Below the pieces are notes generated by a model that ran no database searches, had not been told where the DNA came from, and saw only the letters and a program-made list of their open reading frames with translations. The position numbers and the translations under genes are program-made. A stretch of DNA of 64,000 nucleotides from Nematocida ironsii (Eukaryota; Microsporidia), in NCBI GenBank assembly GCA_001642415.1, contig LTDK01000065.1, positions 1 to 64,000 of the forward strand, written 5' to 3'. Shown here in pieces: positions 17,003-25,817 of this stretch (position 1 is its first letter; every line of letters starts with the position of its first letter).

Positions 17003-18550
17003 TTAAACACAAATTAAGATGTTAAGAGCCGGTACATCACTAATAATTGGGCGTGATTTAAAGTATGAATGAATGGCAATGGTGAAAGCCATTGAGAATA
17101 TAATTTTCACTAGAGCCCATACATATTCTCTTAGATTGGTTTTTTTCACAAATAAATTTTTAGTTTCGTGTGCTATGCTGCCCAAAGAGCACCCAAGGTT
17201 CATTAAAATTAGAACTAGCTCAAAGAGATAAATTGAATAGTTCAGCAAGTTTGTTGGGAACATTAGACACATCACAGTAGACATAAGCACAAAAAATCCT
17301 ACTAAATACAAAAAGTCCTCTGGGTGCCTTTTGTATGGGCTTAGATTCTTATTTCTCTTGTTCATTAATATTGGGTTGTTGTAAAGATCTATTATGCACA
17401 TAATAGATAAAATAACTTCAATTGGGCTTAGTTTTGATAGGTTCTTTATAGATAGCCCCATAATACCATTACTCTTGATCACCATATTTAGCATGAAAAC
17501 TAAGGAAAATATTGACTGAATAAACTTTAAGAAATTTTTCAGCCTATAATAGTGCCCATGCTCTTTATACAATTCCTCAACTGGAGGTTTTGCTGTAAGT
17601 AGGTCTATAACTACAGATTTGTTTTTATCATCATCATGGCTATCCTTCATGCTGTCCATGGTTTGCATCGCATGCACGTCTTCCTTGATCATTTCAACAA
17701 TACTCATCCTGCGAGAAAGTTGTTCATCTGTGCTATGAAGCAGATTGAAGGAATCTCCAAACATCTCAAGCACTTTTTTATGATCTATTTTAGTTATTTT
17801 CTTTTGTATTTTCTTAATTGCATCCCAGTGGTGTGTTGCAGTAAGAATAAAACAATAGATTTGTTTATGTATATCAGATGGATAGAAATCATCACCAAAT
17901 CTTTCTAAAGTGTACTCGCAATAGTTTAGTATCTGGAATAGACCATTTTTGTTAATAAACTCTAAAGTTGTATCAACAGGCTGAATTGGTATTTTAAGAA
18001 GCTCCTCTGGATTGGTTTCAAACTCTTTGTATACTTTTCGTGAGAGGTTGTTTAGCAGTGTTTCGCACATTTCTTCCTGCGCTTGAATGTATAGATAGTA
18101 GTTTAGCGCCTGCAAAATATCAACTCCACTACTGGCCATGCTGTCCCGAACATTTGCAACACCAGTATATATTTTGGCTCTTGCACTCAGCTCTTTCTGA
18201 ATGCATTCTATCATGCCATCAAGAACTTCACTTGCACTATGCTTTTCTGATTTTAGCATGTTAATTATATTCTCTTCTTCTTTCTTTTCATATTGAATAT
18301 GCTGTATATTTGCAGTCATATTCTTTAGATTCTCTCCCTCATCTCTGTCTTCTGCATTCTGAACTATGATGCCCTCTGCTAATTTGCTTTTCTCTACCAA
18401 TGATCTAAGCACCAGCTGGAATATTTCCTTCTTTGGAGCATATTTTTCTTCTAATATCTTCTCAATATCTTCTATGCACTGTTTTCTTATTGGTTCAAAT
18501 ATTTTCTTAATATTACCCATCCATATGTTGATCACTGTTTCATTTTCCAT
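17003..18550 (-). CDS. Multi-pass membrane protein with helical N-terminal domain (515 aa), unrecognised
   Basis: Residues 1-340 are charged and helical with several Glu/Lys-rich stretches of coiled-coil type (IEDIEKILEEKYAPKKE; IQYEKKEEENIINMLK). From about residue 345 to the end there are four or five hydrophobic helices (near 345-363, 380-396, 417-437, 440-460 and 478-495), with a basic loop NKRNKNLSPYKRHPED between them. There is no signal peptide, so a cytosolic or nuclear N-domain anchored in an internal membrane is likely. No family is recognised. The ATG at 18550 has an AAAATTTT element 12-20 bp upstream. Confidence 0.75.
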   Translation of the reverse strand: MENETVINIWMGNIKKIFEPIRKQCIEDIEKILEEKYAPKKEIFQLVLRSLVEKSKLAEGIIVQNAEDRDEGENLKNMTANIQHIQYEKKEEENIINMLKSEKHSASEVLDGMIECIQKELSARAKIYTGVANVRDSMASSGVDILQALNYYLYIQAQEEMCETLLNNLSRKVYKEFETNPEELLKIPIQPVDTTLEFINKNGLFQILNYCEYTLERFGDDFYPSDIHKQIYCFILTATHHWDAIKKIQKKITKIDHKKVLEMFGDSFNLLHSTDEQLSRRMSIVEMIKEDVHAMQTMDSMKDSHDDDKNKSVVIDLLTAKPPVEELYKEHGHYYRLKNFLKFIQSIFSLVFMLNMVIKSNGIMGLSIKNLSKLSPIEVILSIMCIIDLYNNPILMNKRNKNLSPYKRHPEDFLYLVGFFVLMSTVMCLMFPTNLLNYSIYLFELVLILMNLGCSLGSIAHETKNLFVKKTNLREYVWALVKIIFSMAFTIAIHSYFKSRPIISDVPALNILICV

Positions 18551-19007
18551 TCTGATAAATAAAATTTTTCGCTATTTATAACGTAATATTTTCTATAAAG
18601 TACCTATGCTTGATGTGTATAAGAGAATCCTACAGCGCATCATACATAAGTAGTATATTTAGTACCACACGAAAATGTGTATGACCCCTTATTTTCTCGA
18701 TTATAAATTTTCGTAAAAGCTAAAAAATAAAGTATAATATTCGCGTATACTATACGAAAACAAGAACCCATTAAACAATTACCCACATAATATTCTATTG
18801 AATCAATAATATACCTGGCGATATTCAAATACACACTAATTTAGTTAAATTAAATTCTCTAAGTTGTAATCATCAGCGATTAATTAATATAGCTCTATCT
18901 TAATGTGCATCTTTATTTTAAGTGAAATTTTTCTCTGCATCTCTTCTTCTTTCTTTTCTCTAATATACTTTTATTTTCAATTTTAGTCATATACATGTAT
19001 TTAGAAA

Positions 19008-19019
19008 TTTTCGGGTTAT
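19008..19019. promoter_or_regulatory. TAACCCGAAA intergenic motif (reverse)
   Basis: TTTTCGGGTTAT lies about 460 bp upstream of the membrane protein start at 18550. Confidence 0.4.
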
Positions 19020-19151
19020 ATATAGTGCTTTGCTTGGCTTAATAGTTTGGAAGGCTTTGCTATCTATTGCTGGGTTTGTGTAGTAATTTTCTATGTATTT
19101 GTTAAAAATACGCTAATTACTTACCAACTACTAAGCAAGTATACTTTGAAA

Positions 19152-19172
19152 TTACCCGAAATAACCCGAAAT
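19152..19172. promoter_or_regulatory. Tandem pair of CCGAAA motifs
   Basis: TTACCCGAAAT is followed without a gap by ATAACCCGAAAT. This is the only tandem pair seen. Confidence 0.45.
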
Positions 19173-19324
19173 AAATATTAGTTTGAAGAGAAGCGGAAAG
19201 AAGGTAATATTTTCAGAAAACAGCACGTCATTTTGCTTTTTGGTTTCTCTAATAATACACGTATACATACAATTTCCTATACTTACATAAGCAGACGGCA
19301 GATTTGTATAATTTTTGGAAATTT

Positions 19325-19819
19325 CTATTTATACCCTCTCTCGGTTATTTCATTATACAGTCTTTTCATGTCTGATATAAGAGAAGAAAATCTTCCATAG
19401 AGAGAAGATCCACTCTGCTGGTTTATATTAATTAAGCGAGAAAGATAAAATAGAGAAGAAGCGCGCACCGGCATGCTATTTATAGACAAGACAAATATAT
19501 CTATATTCTCCTTAGAAGCCCCTTCTTCTTCTGAGGTATATGTAGAAATTGACTCAAGTATTTCTGTTATGTACTCCCAGAACATGATTTCTTCAGTAGA
19601 TGTACTTCCTGCTGAGCTTTCTTCATCCAAAGATGTGCATAGACGCATCCAATCGCACATTGTTGCCATAAAAAGTGTTTTGTCCCATTTTTCCTCTTTA
19701 ATATGCAGTACACTATTCATTAAGAAGCTTTTATTCTTTTCAAGTAGCATCTTTTTGGTTGTCAAGTTCATATTTACAATGTCCTGCTCGCTTGGTAGAT
19801 CCATTAAAAAATTATTCAT
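19325..19819 (-). CDS. Unrecognised soluble protein (164 aa)
   Basis: The protein is acidic and largely helical, with no signal peptide or membrane helix. Notable stretches are the N-terminal MDLPSEQDIVNMNLTTKKML, a Ser/Glu-rich middle (SLDEESSAGSTSTEE) and a helical C-terminus. Start choices are ATG 19819 or the next in-frame ATG 19804. The opposite strand carries a 124-aa ORF with a poorer amino-acid mix, so the minus strand was preferred. I do not recognise the family. Confidence 0.55.
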   Translation of the reverse strand: MNNFLMDLPSEQDIVNMNLTTKKMLLEKNKSFLMNSVLHIKEEKWDKTLFMATMCDWMRLCTSLDEESSAGSTSTEEIMFWEYITEILESISTYTSEEEGASKENIDIFVLSINSMPVRASSLFYLSRLININQQSGSSLYGRFSSLISDMKRLYNEITERGYK

Positions 19820-20525
19820 AAACTTCGAGTTATTATATCTGCATTAGCCGAGACTAAACTTTTTGAGGTGTATAAGAAGGCATGCCCGAATAGGTTGCAG
19901 CTGTATATAACAGTTAGAAATTCTTTTCTTATTCTATATTCAACTAAGCATGAGATTTAATGCTCTAAATTGTGCGCAGTAAATTAAATCAGAATTGAAA
20001 ATTAATTATTATACAAAATTGAAATATATGTTGATTAATCCATTAGTACTATTAATCATAAAATATAATTGTCTTATTATAAAATTACGAAAAGAATATT
20101 CTGATATAATACCAATATTTGAGTATGGCTCTGCTATATAAAACAAAAGTAAAATATGCTTTAACTAAAGAATTTGAAATTTAAATTAGCAGAAAAATAA
20201 CTCTTCATTGACTAAACATTATTATACTACAGAAGATATTATAGTTTTAGTCGTATTTTCGTTTGTTCTTCCATTATAATATCTAGCTAACCAAGAAGAA
20301 ATTAAAACGCACAGCATGCTCTAGAGAATACTTTTCAACTATTTTGGGTTATAACATAGTAATATATTTAGTGCTTTTTATACAAATAGTATTTTCTGCC
20401 ATACTATTAAATATAGAATAAACACCCACAATATATACTCTACAACAATATAATTTTAAGTTCTTAAGATCTAACATCTCTTTACTTGGCTGATATACTG
20501 CTTTAAGATAGAATATTTTGTACTA

Positions 20526-20672
20526 CTAAATTCTACTGAATTTATTTCGAATGGCACAAATAAACTCCTCTAAATCCTGTGCACTGTCTTTCTTGCCGGT
20601 TCTTCTGCCCTTTCTTGTTAACTCCCTTTTTTCCCGTTCTAAGACAGAACTTAGCTCATTTAGGATTTTCTT
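20526..20672 (-). pseudogene. Coding-like minus-strand ORF without ATG (about 48 codons)
   Basis: The frame is open between a TAA and the stop at 20526-20528 and reads as a charged helical peptide (EREKRELTRKGRRTGKKD, then SAQDLEEFICAIRNKF). First codon positions are mostly purine, as in real coding DNA, and base composition is richer in GC than the flanks. No ATG occurs in frame. The only nearby ATG (20659) is in another frame and meets a stop at once. It could be a broken gene, a 3' exon, or a gene with an unusual start. The plus strand has an ATG ORF of 48 codons here (20551-20697), but its codon pattern is poor. Confidence 0.25.
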
Positions 20673-20701
20673 TTATTTTTTCTTAATTTGTCTATGAAAG
20701 G

Positions 20702-20712
20702 TCTCGGGGTAT
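20702..20712. promoter_or_regulatory. Variant CCGAAA-type motif TCTCGGGGTAT
   Basis: It lies 69 bp upstream of the kinase start. Similar variants with four G/C lie at 22700-22709 and 24691-24702. Confidence 0.35.
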
Positions 20713-20780
20713 TCAAATGGGAATGATTAAAAGAAAGTTTTCTGCTTTTCTAAAAGAATTTTTTAGGATTATTACAGGAG

Positions 20781-21752
20781 ATGTTTTTACTTAGAGATTT
20801 AAAGATGGTGAGAGTTTTAGGAGAAGGTTCCTACGGGAGAGTATTCCTTGTTTCGTTCGATGGTCTTGCCGGGTTGAAGATGAAGAAGCTTTATGCACTT
20901 AAGATAATGAGCAAATCGCAAATTCTTCACAGCAACCAACTATTGCACGTATATAATGAAAAGGCAGTAATGCTGAGCTTATATTCGTCTTTCTTTGTTC
21001 GGCTGTATAGCACGTTTCAAGACAAAAGATATCTTTTTATGGTTATGGAGTATGTTCCGGGAGGAGAGCTTTTCTCTTTTATGAAAGAAATTATTAAGTT
21101 TACTGTAAAACAAGCAAGATTCTATATTGCAGAAATACTTGTTGCACTGGAAACCCTGCATGGACTAGGGATTGTTTACCGAGATTTAAAGCCAGAGAAT
21201 GTTCTACTTGACAGAGAGGGGCATATAAAGCTTGCAGACTTTGGATTTTCCAAAAAGCTATACCAGCCGCTTACATGGACACTTTGCGGAACACCAGAGT
21301 ATCTGGCTCCCGAGATTGTAATGAACATAGGGCATGGTTTTGAGGTAGACTTCTGGTCGCTTGGTGTTATTTTGTATGAAATGATAGTGGGGCAGCCGCC
21401 ATTTTACCACGAAAACCAAGTTGAACTGTGTAGGCTTATTATCCGTGGCAATATTAAGTTCCCTGCATTTGTGGACCCAGTGTCTAAAGACCTCATAAAA
21501 CAGCTTTTGCAGACAGACAGGAGGAAGAGACTGGGTTATAAAAAGGGAGTAAAGATGATATGCAGGCATTCTTTCTTTAGGGAGATAAACTGGACAATTG
21601 TTCAGAGCCGAAGCTACACTCCTCCAATAATTCCTGTTACCAATGAGGAAAATGACAGAAAGGACAATCCTGCAGGCTGTTCGATTCAGTCCCACATAAT
21701 GGGAATGGAGAATGACCTGCCTGTCATGGACCAGTTGTTTGACCAATACTAA
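20781..21752 (+). CDS. AGC protein kinase, PKA catalytic-subunit type
   Basis: All kinase landmarks are present: glycine loop GEGSYGRV (residues 14-21), catalytic Lys41 in ALKIMSK, helix-C Glu60, YRDLKPEN (133-140), DFG (153-155), and an activation segment WTLCGTPEYLAPE. Thr167 in that segment corresponds to the PDK1 site of PKA. The C-terminal AGC tail is recognisable (YTPPIIPV) and ends in FDQY at the carboxyl terminus, close to the terminal FxxF of PKA. These features favour PKA over other AGC kinases. The length of 323 aa is slightly short because the N-terminal helix of PKA is missing. It would phosphorylate Ser/Thr substrates in response to cAMP if a regulatory subunit exists; none is in the window. 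An in-frame TAA upstream fixes the start. Confidence 0.92.
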   Translation: MFLLRDLKMVRVLGEGSYGRVFLVSFDGLAGLKMKKLYALKIMSKSQILHSNQLLHVYNEKAVMLSLYSSFFVRLYSTFQDKRYLFMVMEYVPGGELFSFMKEIIKFTVKQARFYIAEILVALETLHGLGIVYRDLKPENVLLDREGHIKLADFGFSKKLYQPLTWTLCGTPEYLAPEIVMNIGHGFEVDFWSLGVILYEMIVGQPPFYHENQVELCRLIIRGNIKFPAFVDPVSKDLIKQLLQTDRRKRLGYKKGVKMICRHSFFREINWTIVQSRSYTPPIIPVTNEENDRKDNPAGCSIQSHIMGMENDLPVMDQLFDQY

Positions 21753-23053
21753 CTAATAACAAGGAAGGCATTGTCTTCTTATTAATGGGCAGTCTACCTA
21801 CCCACTGCCTTTACTATTCAAAGATTACTGGAATCTTGGTGTCAAAATGTTACAAATCATACCACACACATATCTATTATTCATTTCTTCATGTGCTTTA
21901 CATGGAAGTGATTCAGCAGATGCCAAGCGCCCATACATTAATAAATAGTAATTATGCCAATATTTCATGTGTTTATCCTGTTGTATTCGATTGTATCTAT
22001 TAAATGTCCATAATAGCATATTTAATAAGCCGCGAAGTGCTGAAAATGACATTTTGATGCATCTTTTAGATATATATTACTAAACAATGTGTTAAAGAGC
22101 CATTGGCTTTCCATCTTTTTATTGGATATCTTAAGACATTTCTTGCATCAATTGATGTGAGCGCTGACTTTATCATTATCTTTTACTTCACCAATTAATC
22201 AATTCTTTCTGCTGTATGATCTTAAATCAATATATGCTAGCGCATTAATAATAGAATAATGACACACTTTCTAAAAGAAAAAACTTTTGGAAAATTAATA
22301 ATTGCAAGTTACTCTCCATAATAATTTAGAATCCAACATACAGTATACATCCTACTTTACTTCACAAAACATTAGCTTTTTGCGCCAAAGAAGTCTTATT
22401 GGCAGAGAAGCACTATTGGCAAAATACACTATTAACTATATAAATATATATTGGAAAGCAGTATGGTGTATATATTTGTACAATTGGCACTATCCAATAT
22501 CTCTTATTGCATGCAATGTAAAATACAAAGTCTAAATATACATGCACTCTTCTAAAAATAAAGAATGACTATGTTTGAGAAAAAGCTTTAATACAAGCCC
22601 AAATAATTTTATGTGCTGGAATGTTAAGCTATTTTCAACAACACTGCTCTCTTCATATCATTTCACACTCTCTTCTATCGTCAAAAAGGGATTAAAACTC
22701 TCGGGGTATTTTAATTTAAGCTATTTCAAGTAATTATTATACAGTTTATCTAAGAGTAGAGAGACAATGCAATGTTAGTAAAAACAATCAAGAATACCCG
22801 AAGACGTGCATAACCTCAAGCACATAAAATTAAAAGTGCTTAAATGCAGAACAGCTAGAAATATATTGAACAACTTTATAAATCACAAGGATATATAGAC
22901 TAGAAAAGCAAAAGAAAAATGCACAGTATTAGTAAGATAACTTATGAAAACTCTAAATTAATAAAATCTAGTAGGCTTTGTGATAGAATATTAAAAAGAG
23001 CACCACTATACAAAGCACATATTTATTCAACAAAAAACGCAAAAAGGCCAAGC
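21753..23053. other. Intergenic, 1.3 kb, longest in the window
   Basis: No convincing gene is seen. Two overlapping ORFs of 72 and 75 codons on opposite strands (21785-22003 and 21825-22052) have unremarkable composition. TCGGGGTATT at 22701 is a variant of the recurrent motif. Confidence 0.45.
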
Positions 23054-23248
23054 TTATCCCTCAGAAATGGTTAAGACATTTTCACTTCTTAGAAAGAGAA
23101 CTTCCTTTGGAAAGTCAACTATATCTGAGACCACTAAATTTATGTGCTCGTCAAACATACGCAGAGTGCCTGTGTATTCAGTACTGTCTCTCAGTCTAAT
23201 GCATATTTTTGTGCCTAATAGTCCTCGGATAAAGTCAAGCGGATACAT
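23054..23248 (-). CDS. LSM3: Sm-like protein LSm3
   Basis: The 64-residue protein is an Sm fold: MYPLDFIRGLLGTKICIRLR is the Sm1 helix and strands, continuing DSTEYTGTLRMFDEHINLVV to SDIVD, and FLRSENVLTIS is Sm2. The opening PLD and the GTL..FD.H.N.V.SD.V pattern match LSm3 better than the other LSm or Sm proteins. It is short (yeast LSm3 has 89 residues) because the loop between Sm1 and Sm2 is reduced. LSm3 works in the LSm1-7 ring (mRNA decapping and decay) and the LSm2-8 ring (U6 snRNA). The frame is open further upstream, but the start at 23248 gives the expected N-terminus and leaves 22 bp to the divergent GPN1 gene. Confidence 0.88.
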   Translation of the reverse strand: MYPLDFIRGLLGTKICIRLRDSTEYTGTLRMFDEHINLVVSDIVDFPKEVLFLRSENVLTISEG

Positions 23249-23270
23249 TACGAGAATAAAATTTTTAGCT
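23249..23270. promoter_or_regulatory. 22-bp bidirectional promoter between LSM3 and GPN1
   Basis: The divergent start codons are separated only by an A/T-rich 22-mer containing AAAATTTTT. Any core promoter must overlap it or the neighbouring coding sequence. Confidence 0.6.
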
Positions 23271-24314
23271 ATGACAAATACCGTATTAATTGTTCTGGGA
23301 ATGGCAGGAAGTGGAAAAAGCACTTTCTGTCACCGGCTGCACACATGGCTTTCTGACAAAGCAATGCAAATAAACAGCAAAACCGGATTAAATGATGCTG
23401 TGTGTGGGATCAATTTAGACCCAGCAGTGCAGACTGTAAAAATGCCCGTGCATTATGACATAAGAGACACGATTGATATAGACGAATTGATGCAAAAGAA
23501 GAAGCTAGGGCCAAACGGAGCAATTCTAACAGCACTAAACCTCTTTGCAGCACACATTGATGTGTTAATATCACAAATCGAGGGGTTAAAGCCGCAGTAT
23601 ACAATTATAGATACCCCTGGGCAAATAGAAATGTTTACTACGTCAGTATCCGGGCAGATCATCACACAATGCTTGTCAAGAACAAAAGGCGTTCGTGTTA
23701 AAATGATATATCTTGTAGATGGAGAAAAGGCCCAGAACCCACAGTGCTTTATCAGCAATATGCTGTTTGCAACATCTGTTTACTATAGGTTCAGGGAAGA
23801 GCTCTTAATAACAGTAAACAAGTCAGATATTGAAGGAGCCGAGCAAATAAAGTCTTGGGCTGCTGATTATGACTCTTTTTCGGGCACACTGCCAGAGGAC
23901 AGAATGAACACTCCTCTTACAAACTCAATTGCTCTGTGGATGGAGGAGTTCTATAGCAGATTCAATCTATTCTATCTCTCCGCAGCCACTGGAATGGGAA
24001 AGGCTGCCTTTATTTCTGAAGTAGATAGAGAGATAGAGGGAAAAGAAACCAGTGAACTGCACGATGCTGATCTGTCAGATGTGCAGAGCAATGACAGTAT
24101 TATTTCAAAGGAAATAGAAACAGAAGAGGATAAAATACCAAATGCCCCTGCCAATGTAATTCAGAACATCCTTGATGCGTTAAAAAAAACGATCATTATG
24201 TGCGACCAGCCAAATGAAGGCGACAGCAGTGAATCGAATGAAGAAAACGAAAAAGAACAAAATACGCACTCCCCGCCACAAAAAGATAAATTAGAAGAAA
24301 CTAAAGAAGAATAA
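23271..24314 (+). CDS. GPN1: GPN-loop GTPase GPN1 (Npa3)
   Basis: From ATG 23271 the protein has 347 residues with the full GPN signature: G1 loop GMAGSGKST (10-18), NLDPAVQTV (48-56), the diagnostic GPN tripeptide (80-82) in LGPNGAILTALNLF, G3 DTPGQIEMF (114-122) and G4 NKSD. The NLDPAV form and the long acidic C-terminal tail (Glu/Asp/Ser/Asn-rich, from about residue 250) are typical of GPN1 rather than GPN2 or GPN3. GPN1 helps assemble RNA polymerase II and bring it into the nucleus. The open frame extends upstream to 23067, but those codons are antisense to LSM3 and the conserved GTPase begins at 23271. It converges with the uS8 gene. Confidence 0.92.
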   Translation: MTNTVLIVLGMAGSGKSTFCHRLHTWLSDKAMQINSKTGLNDAVCGINLDPAVQTVKMPVHYDIRDTIDIDELMQKKKLGPNGAILTALNLFAAHIDVLISQIEGLKPQYTIIDTPGQIEMFTTSVSGQIITQCLSRTKGVRVKMIYLVDGEKAQNPQCFISNMLFATSVYYRFREELLITVNKSDIEGAEQIKSWAADYDSFSGTLPEDRMNTPLTNSIALWMEEFYSRFNLFYLSAATGMGKAAFISEVDREIEGKETSELHDADLSDVQSNDSIISKEIETEEDKIPNAPANVIQNILDALKKTIIMCDQPNEGDSSESNEENEKEQNTHSPPQKDKLEETKEE

Positions 24315-24888
24315 ATACTAAACCAAATATACTAGCGCGTCTGAATTATTGCATTATACCAATAGAATAGCCTAGCATAACTCAGAATATATTTGAAGTT
24401 TTGGATATTCTTTTATTTAGAAATAAATTCAGTGTTGCTTTAATTTTAAATACTACTAAAAACTTCAAATACTAATATGAGAGGCAAAGCAAATATTAAG
24501 AACATTTGCTAGAATGCTTTTTTATTCTTATGCACTAAAAAGGATTTTATACCAGGAAATTAATTAATGAACTAATTATATCTTGAAACAATCTGAAATT
24601 CCAAAATAAAGCGCTTCTTAATTATATATATGCAATGTGTAATTCAAAGCTCCGAAGAAACCCTCTTAGACAATGATAAATTTAATTTTTATACCCCGAA
24701 ATTATTTACATACTATTGGACTAAAAGCAGTCTGTCTAGAGTAAATAAGCCTAAGCATGCGGGAGATAAAACATAGCATCCAATAACTGCAGCAAACACT
24801 AAAAATAAAAACAAGCAAAAACAAAGAAAAGTCCAAAGGACGGGATAAACCAGTCCTCGGATAGAAAAGTATCCGTGATTCTGGTTTA
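24315..24888. other. Intergenic between convergent GPN1 and uS8
   Basis: AT-rich, no gene seen. ATACCCCGAAAT at 24691-24702 is a variant of the recurrent motif. A hairpin-prone patch near 24840-24885 (CCAG-TCCTCGG ... CCGTG-ATTCTGG) lies just past the uS8 stop. Confidence 0.45.
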
Positions 24889-25269
24889 TTAGTAGAAGAA
24901 CCCGAGTATTTTACCTCCTACGTGCTTCTCAACACACTCTTTGTGGTCTAATATTCCCTTTGATGTTGTTATGACAACATGTCCAAACTGTCTAGCTGGG
25001 AGAAGCTTTCTCCACCTCTCTACGTCACGGAATGCCACGTCAAATCTTGGGCAAATTGATCCACACTTGTTAAGTCTTCCGTTAAGTGAAATAATAGCCT
25101 TTCCTTTTCTGTGGTCATCTACATACTCAATGGTTCCGATGTAGCCCTTGCTTTGCATGAACTCAAGGAATCCCTTTATTACTTTGTTTGGTGATCTGAC
25201 AAGTACTTCAGACTTTCCGCTTATAGTTGCATTGTTTATTGTTTTTAATGCTGCTGTTAACTGGTCCAT
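24889..25269 (-). CDS. RPS22: 40S ribosomal protein uS8 (RPS22 / S15a)
   Basis: The 126-residue product aligns by eye along the whole length with eukaryotic uS8: AALKTINNA near the N-terminus, [55 protein letters not shown] and the end [12 protein letters not shown]. It binds the central domain of 18S rRNA in the small subunit. The frame continues upstream into hydrophobic codons (to 25347), but the start at 25269 gives the normal N-terminus. Three CCGAAA motifs (25405, 25626, 25695) lie within 440 bp upstream, the densest cluster in the window. Confidence 0.96.
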   Translation of the reverse strand: MDQLTAALKTINNATISGKSEVLVRSPNKVIKGFLEFMQSKGYIGTIEYVDDHRKGKAIISLNGRLNKCGSICPRFDVAFRDVERWRKLLPARQFGHVVITTSKGILDHKECVEKHVGGKILGFFY

Positions 25270-25625
25270 TGTTAATACAAGGGCAATAATTAAAAAAAAT
25301 ATATATTTTCCAACAACCACAAAAAGTCCAGTATACTCGCATAACAAGCTAAATATACACAGTAAGTCATTATATATGCCTTAACAAACAGCACAGCTAA
25401 ATAAATCCCGAAATGCCTAGCACTATAAATAGCACAGCTAGCAGAATATCCAAAATTGGCAGACACATTAATAATACTGTAATACTGTATCAGAGAATTG
25501 TACTACAAAGCTTACTGCGTATTAGTCTAGATGTTTCACTAATATAATCAAACAGCTGCTATTGTTTTGTGTGAAATCAGTATTTATAGTAAACTACCGC
25601 CAACTTTTCTTTATATGCCATATTT

Positions 25626-25637
25626 ATAACCCGAAAT
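25626..25637. promoter_or_regulatory. TAACCCGAAA intergenic motif
   Basis: An exact copy, 357 bp upstream of the uS8 start. With the reverse copy at 25695 it forms an inverted pair 57 bp apart. Confidence 0.5.
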
Positions 25638-25694
25638 AAAATAATCCAATTTTCTTTATTTGTCTTTTATTATAATAAAGTGTACGTATTTTTC

Positions 25695-25705
25695 TTTCGG
25701 GTTAT
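25695..25705. promoter_or_regulatory. TAACCCGAAA intergenic motif (reverse)
   Basis: TTTCGGGTTAT, an exact copy on the minus strand, 113 bp past the stop of the chitin synthase gene. Confidence 0.5.
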
Positions 25706-25817
25706 TCTTTAAGAGGTCTTAATTAATTTAAGGGAATAAATACAGTAAAGAGAAATTTATTTGTACAAATGTGCGTATGCACAGCTCTACCGCTCTAAAT
25801 AGATCACAAAGTGTAGA

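Larger units (their letters stand above)
18551..19324. other. Intergenic with three CCGAAA motifs
   Basis: No gene is seen. TTTTCGGGTTAT lies at 19008-19019 and two overlapping copies at 19152-19172. Confidence 0.5.
19820..20780. other. Intergenic upstream of the PKA-like kinase
   Basis: Mostly AT-rich. It contains a coding-like minus-strand stretch without a start codon (20526-20672) and TCTCGGGGTAT at 20702-20712, a variant CCGAAA-type motif 69 bp before the kinase ATG. Confidence 0.5.
25270..25817. other. Intergenic upstream of uS8, with motif cluster
   Basis: ATCCCGAAAT (25405-25414), ATAACCCGAAAT (25626-25637) and, in reverse, TTTCGGGTTAT (25695-25705). No gene is seen. Confidence 0.55.

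Noticed and set aside
18640..18834. 64-codon minus-strand ORF
   Set aside because: It starts at GTG, and no ATG gives a reasonable protein.
21785..22052. Overlapping 72- and 75-codon ORFs on opposite strands
   Set aside because: Neither has a coding-like residue pattern, signal peptide or recognisable motif; mutual overlap suggests chance.
22302..22535. 77-codon plus-strand ORF
   Set aside because: It starts at TTG in AT-rich DNA with no protein-like features.
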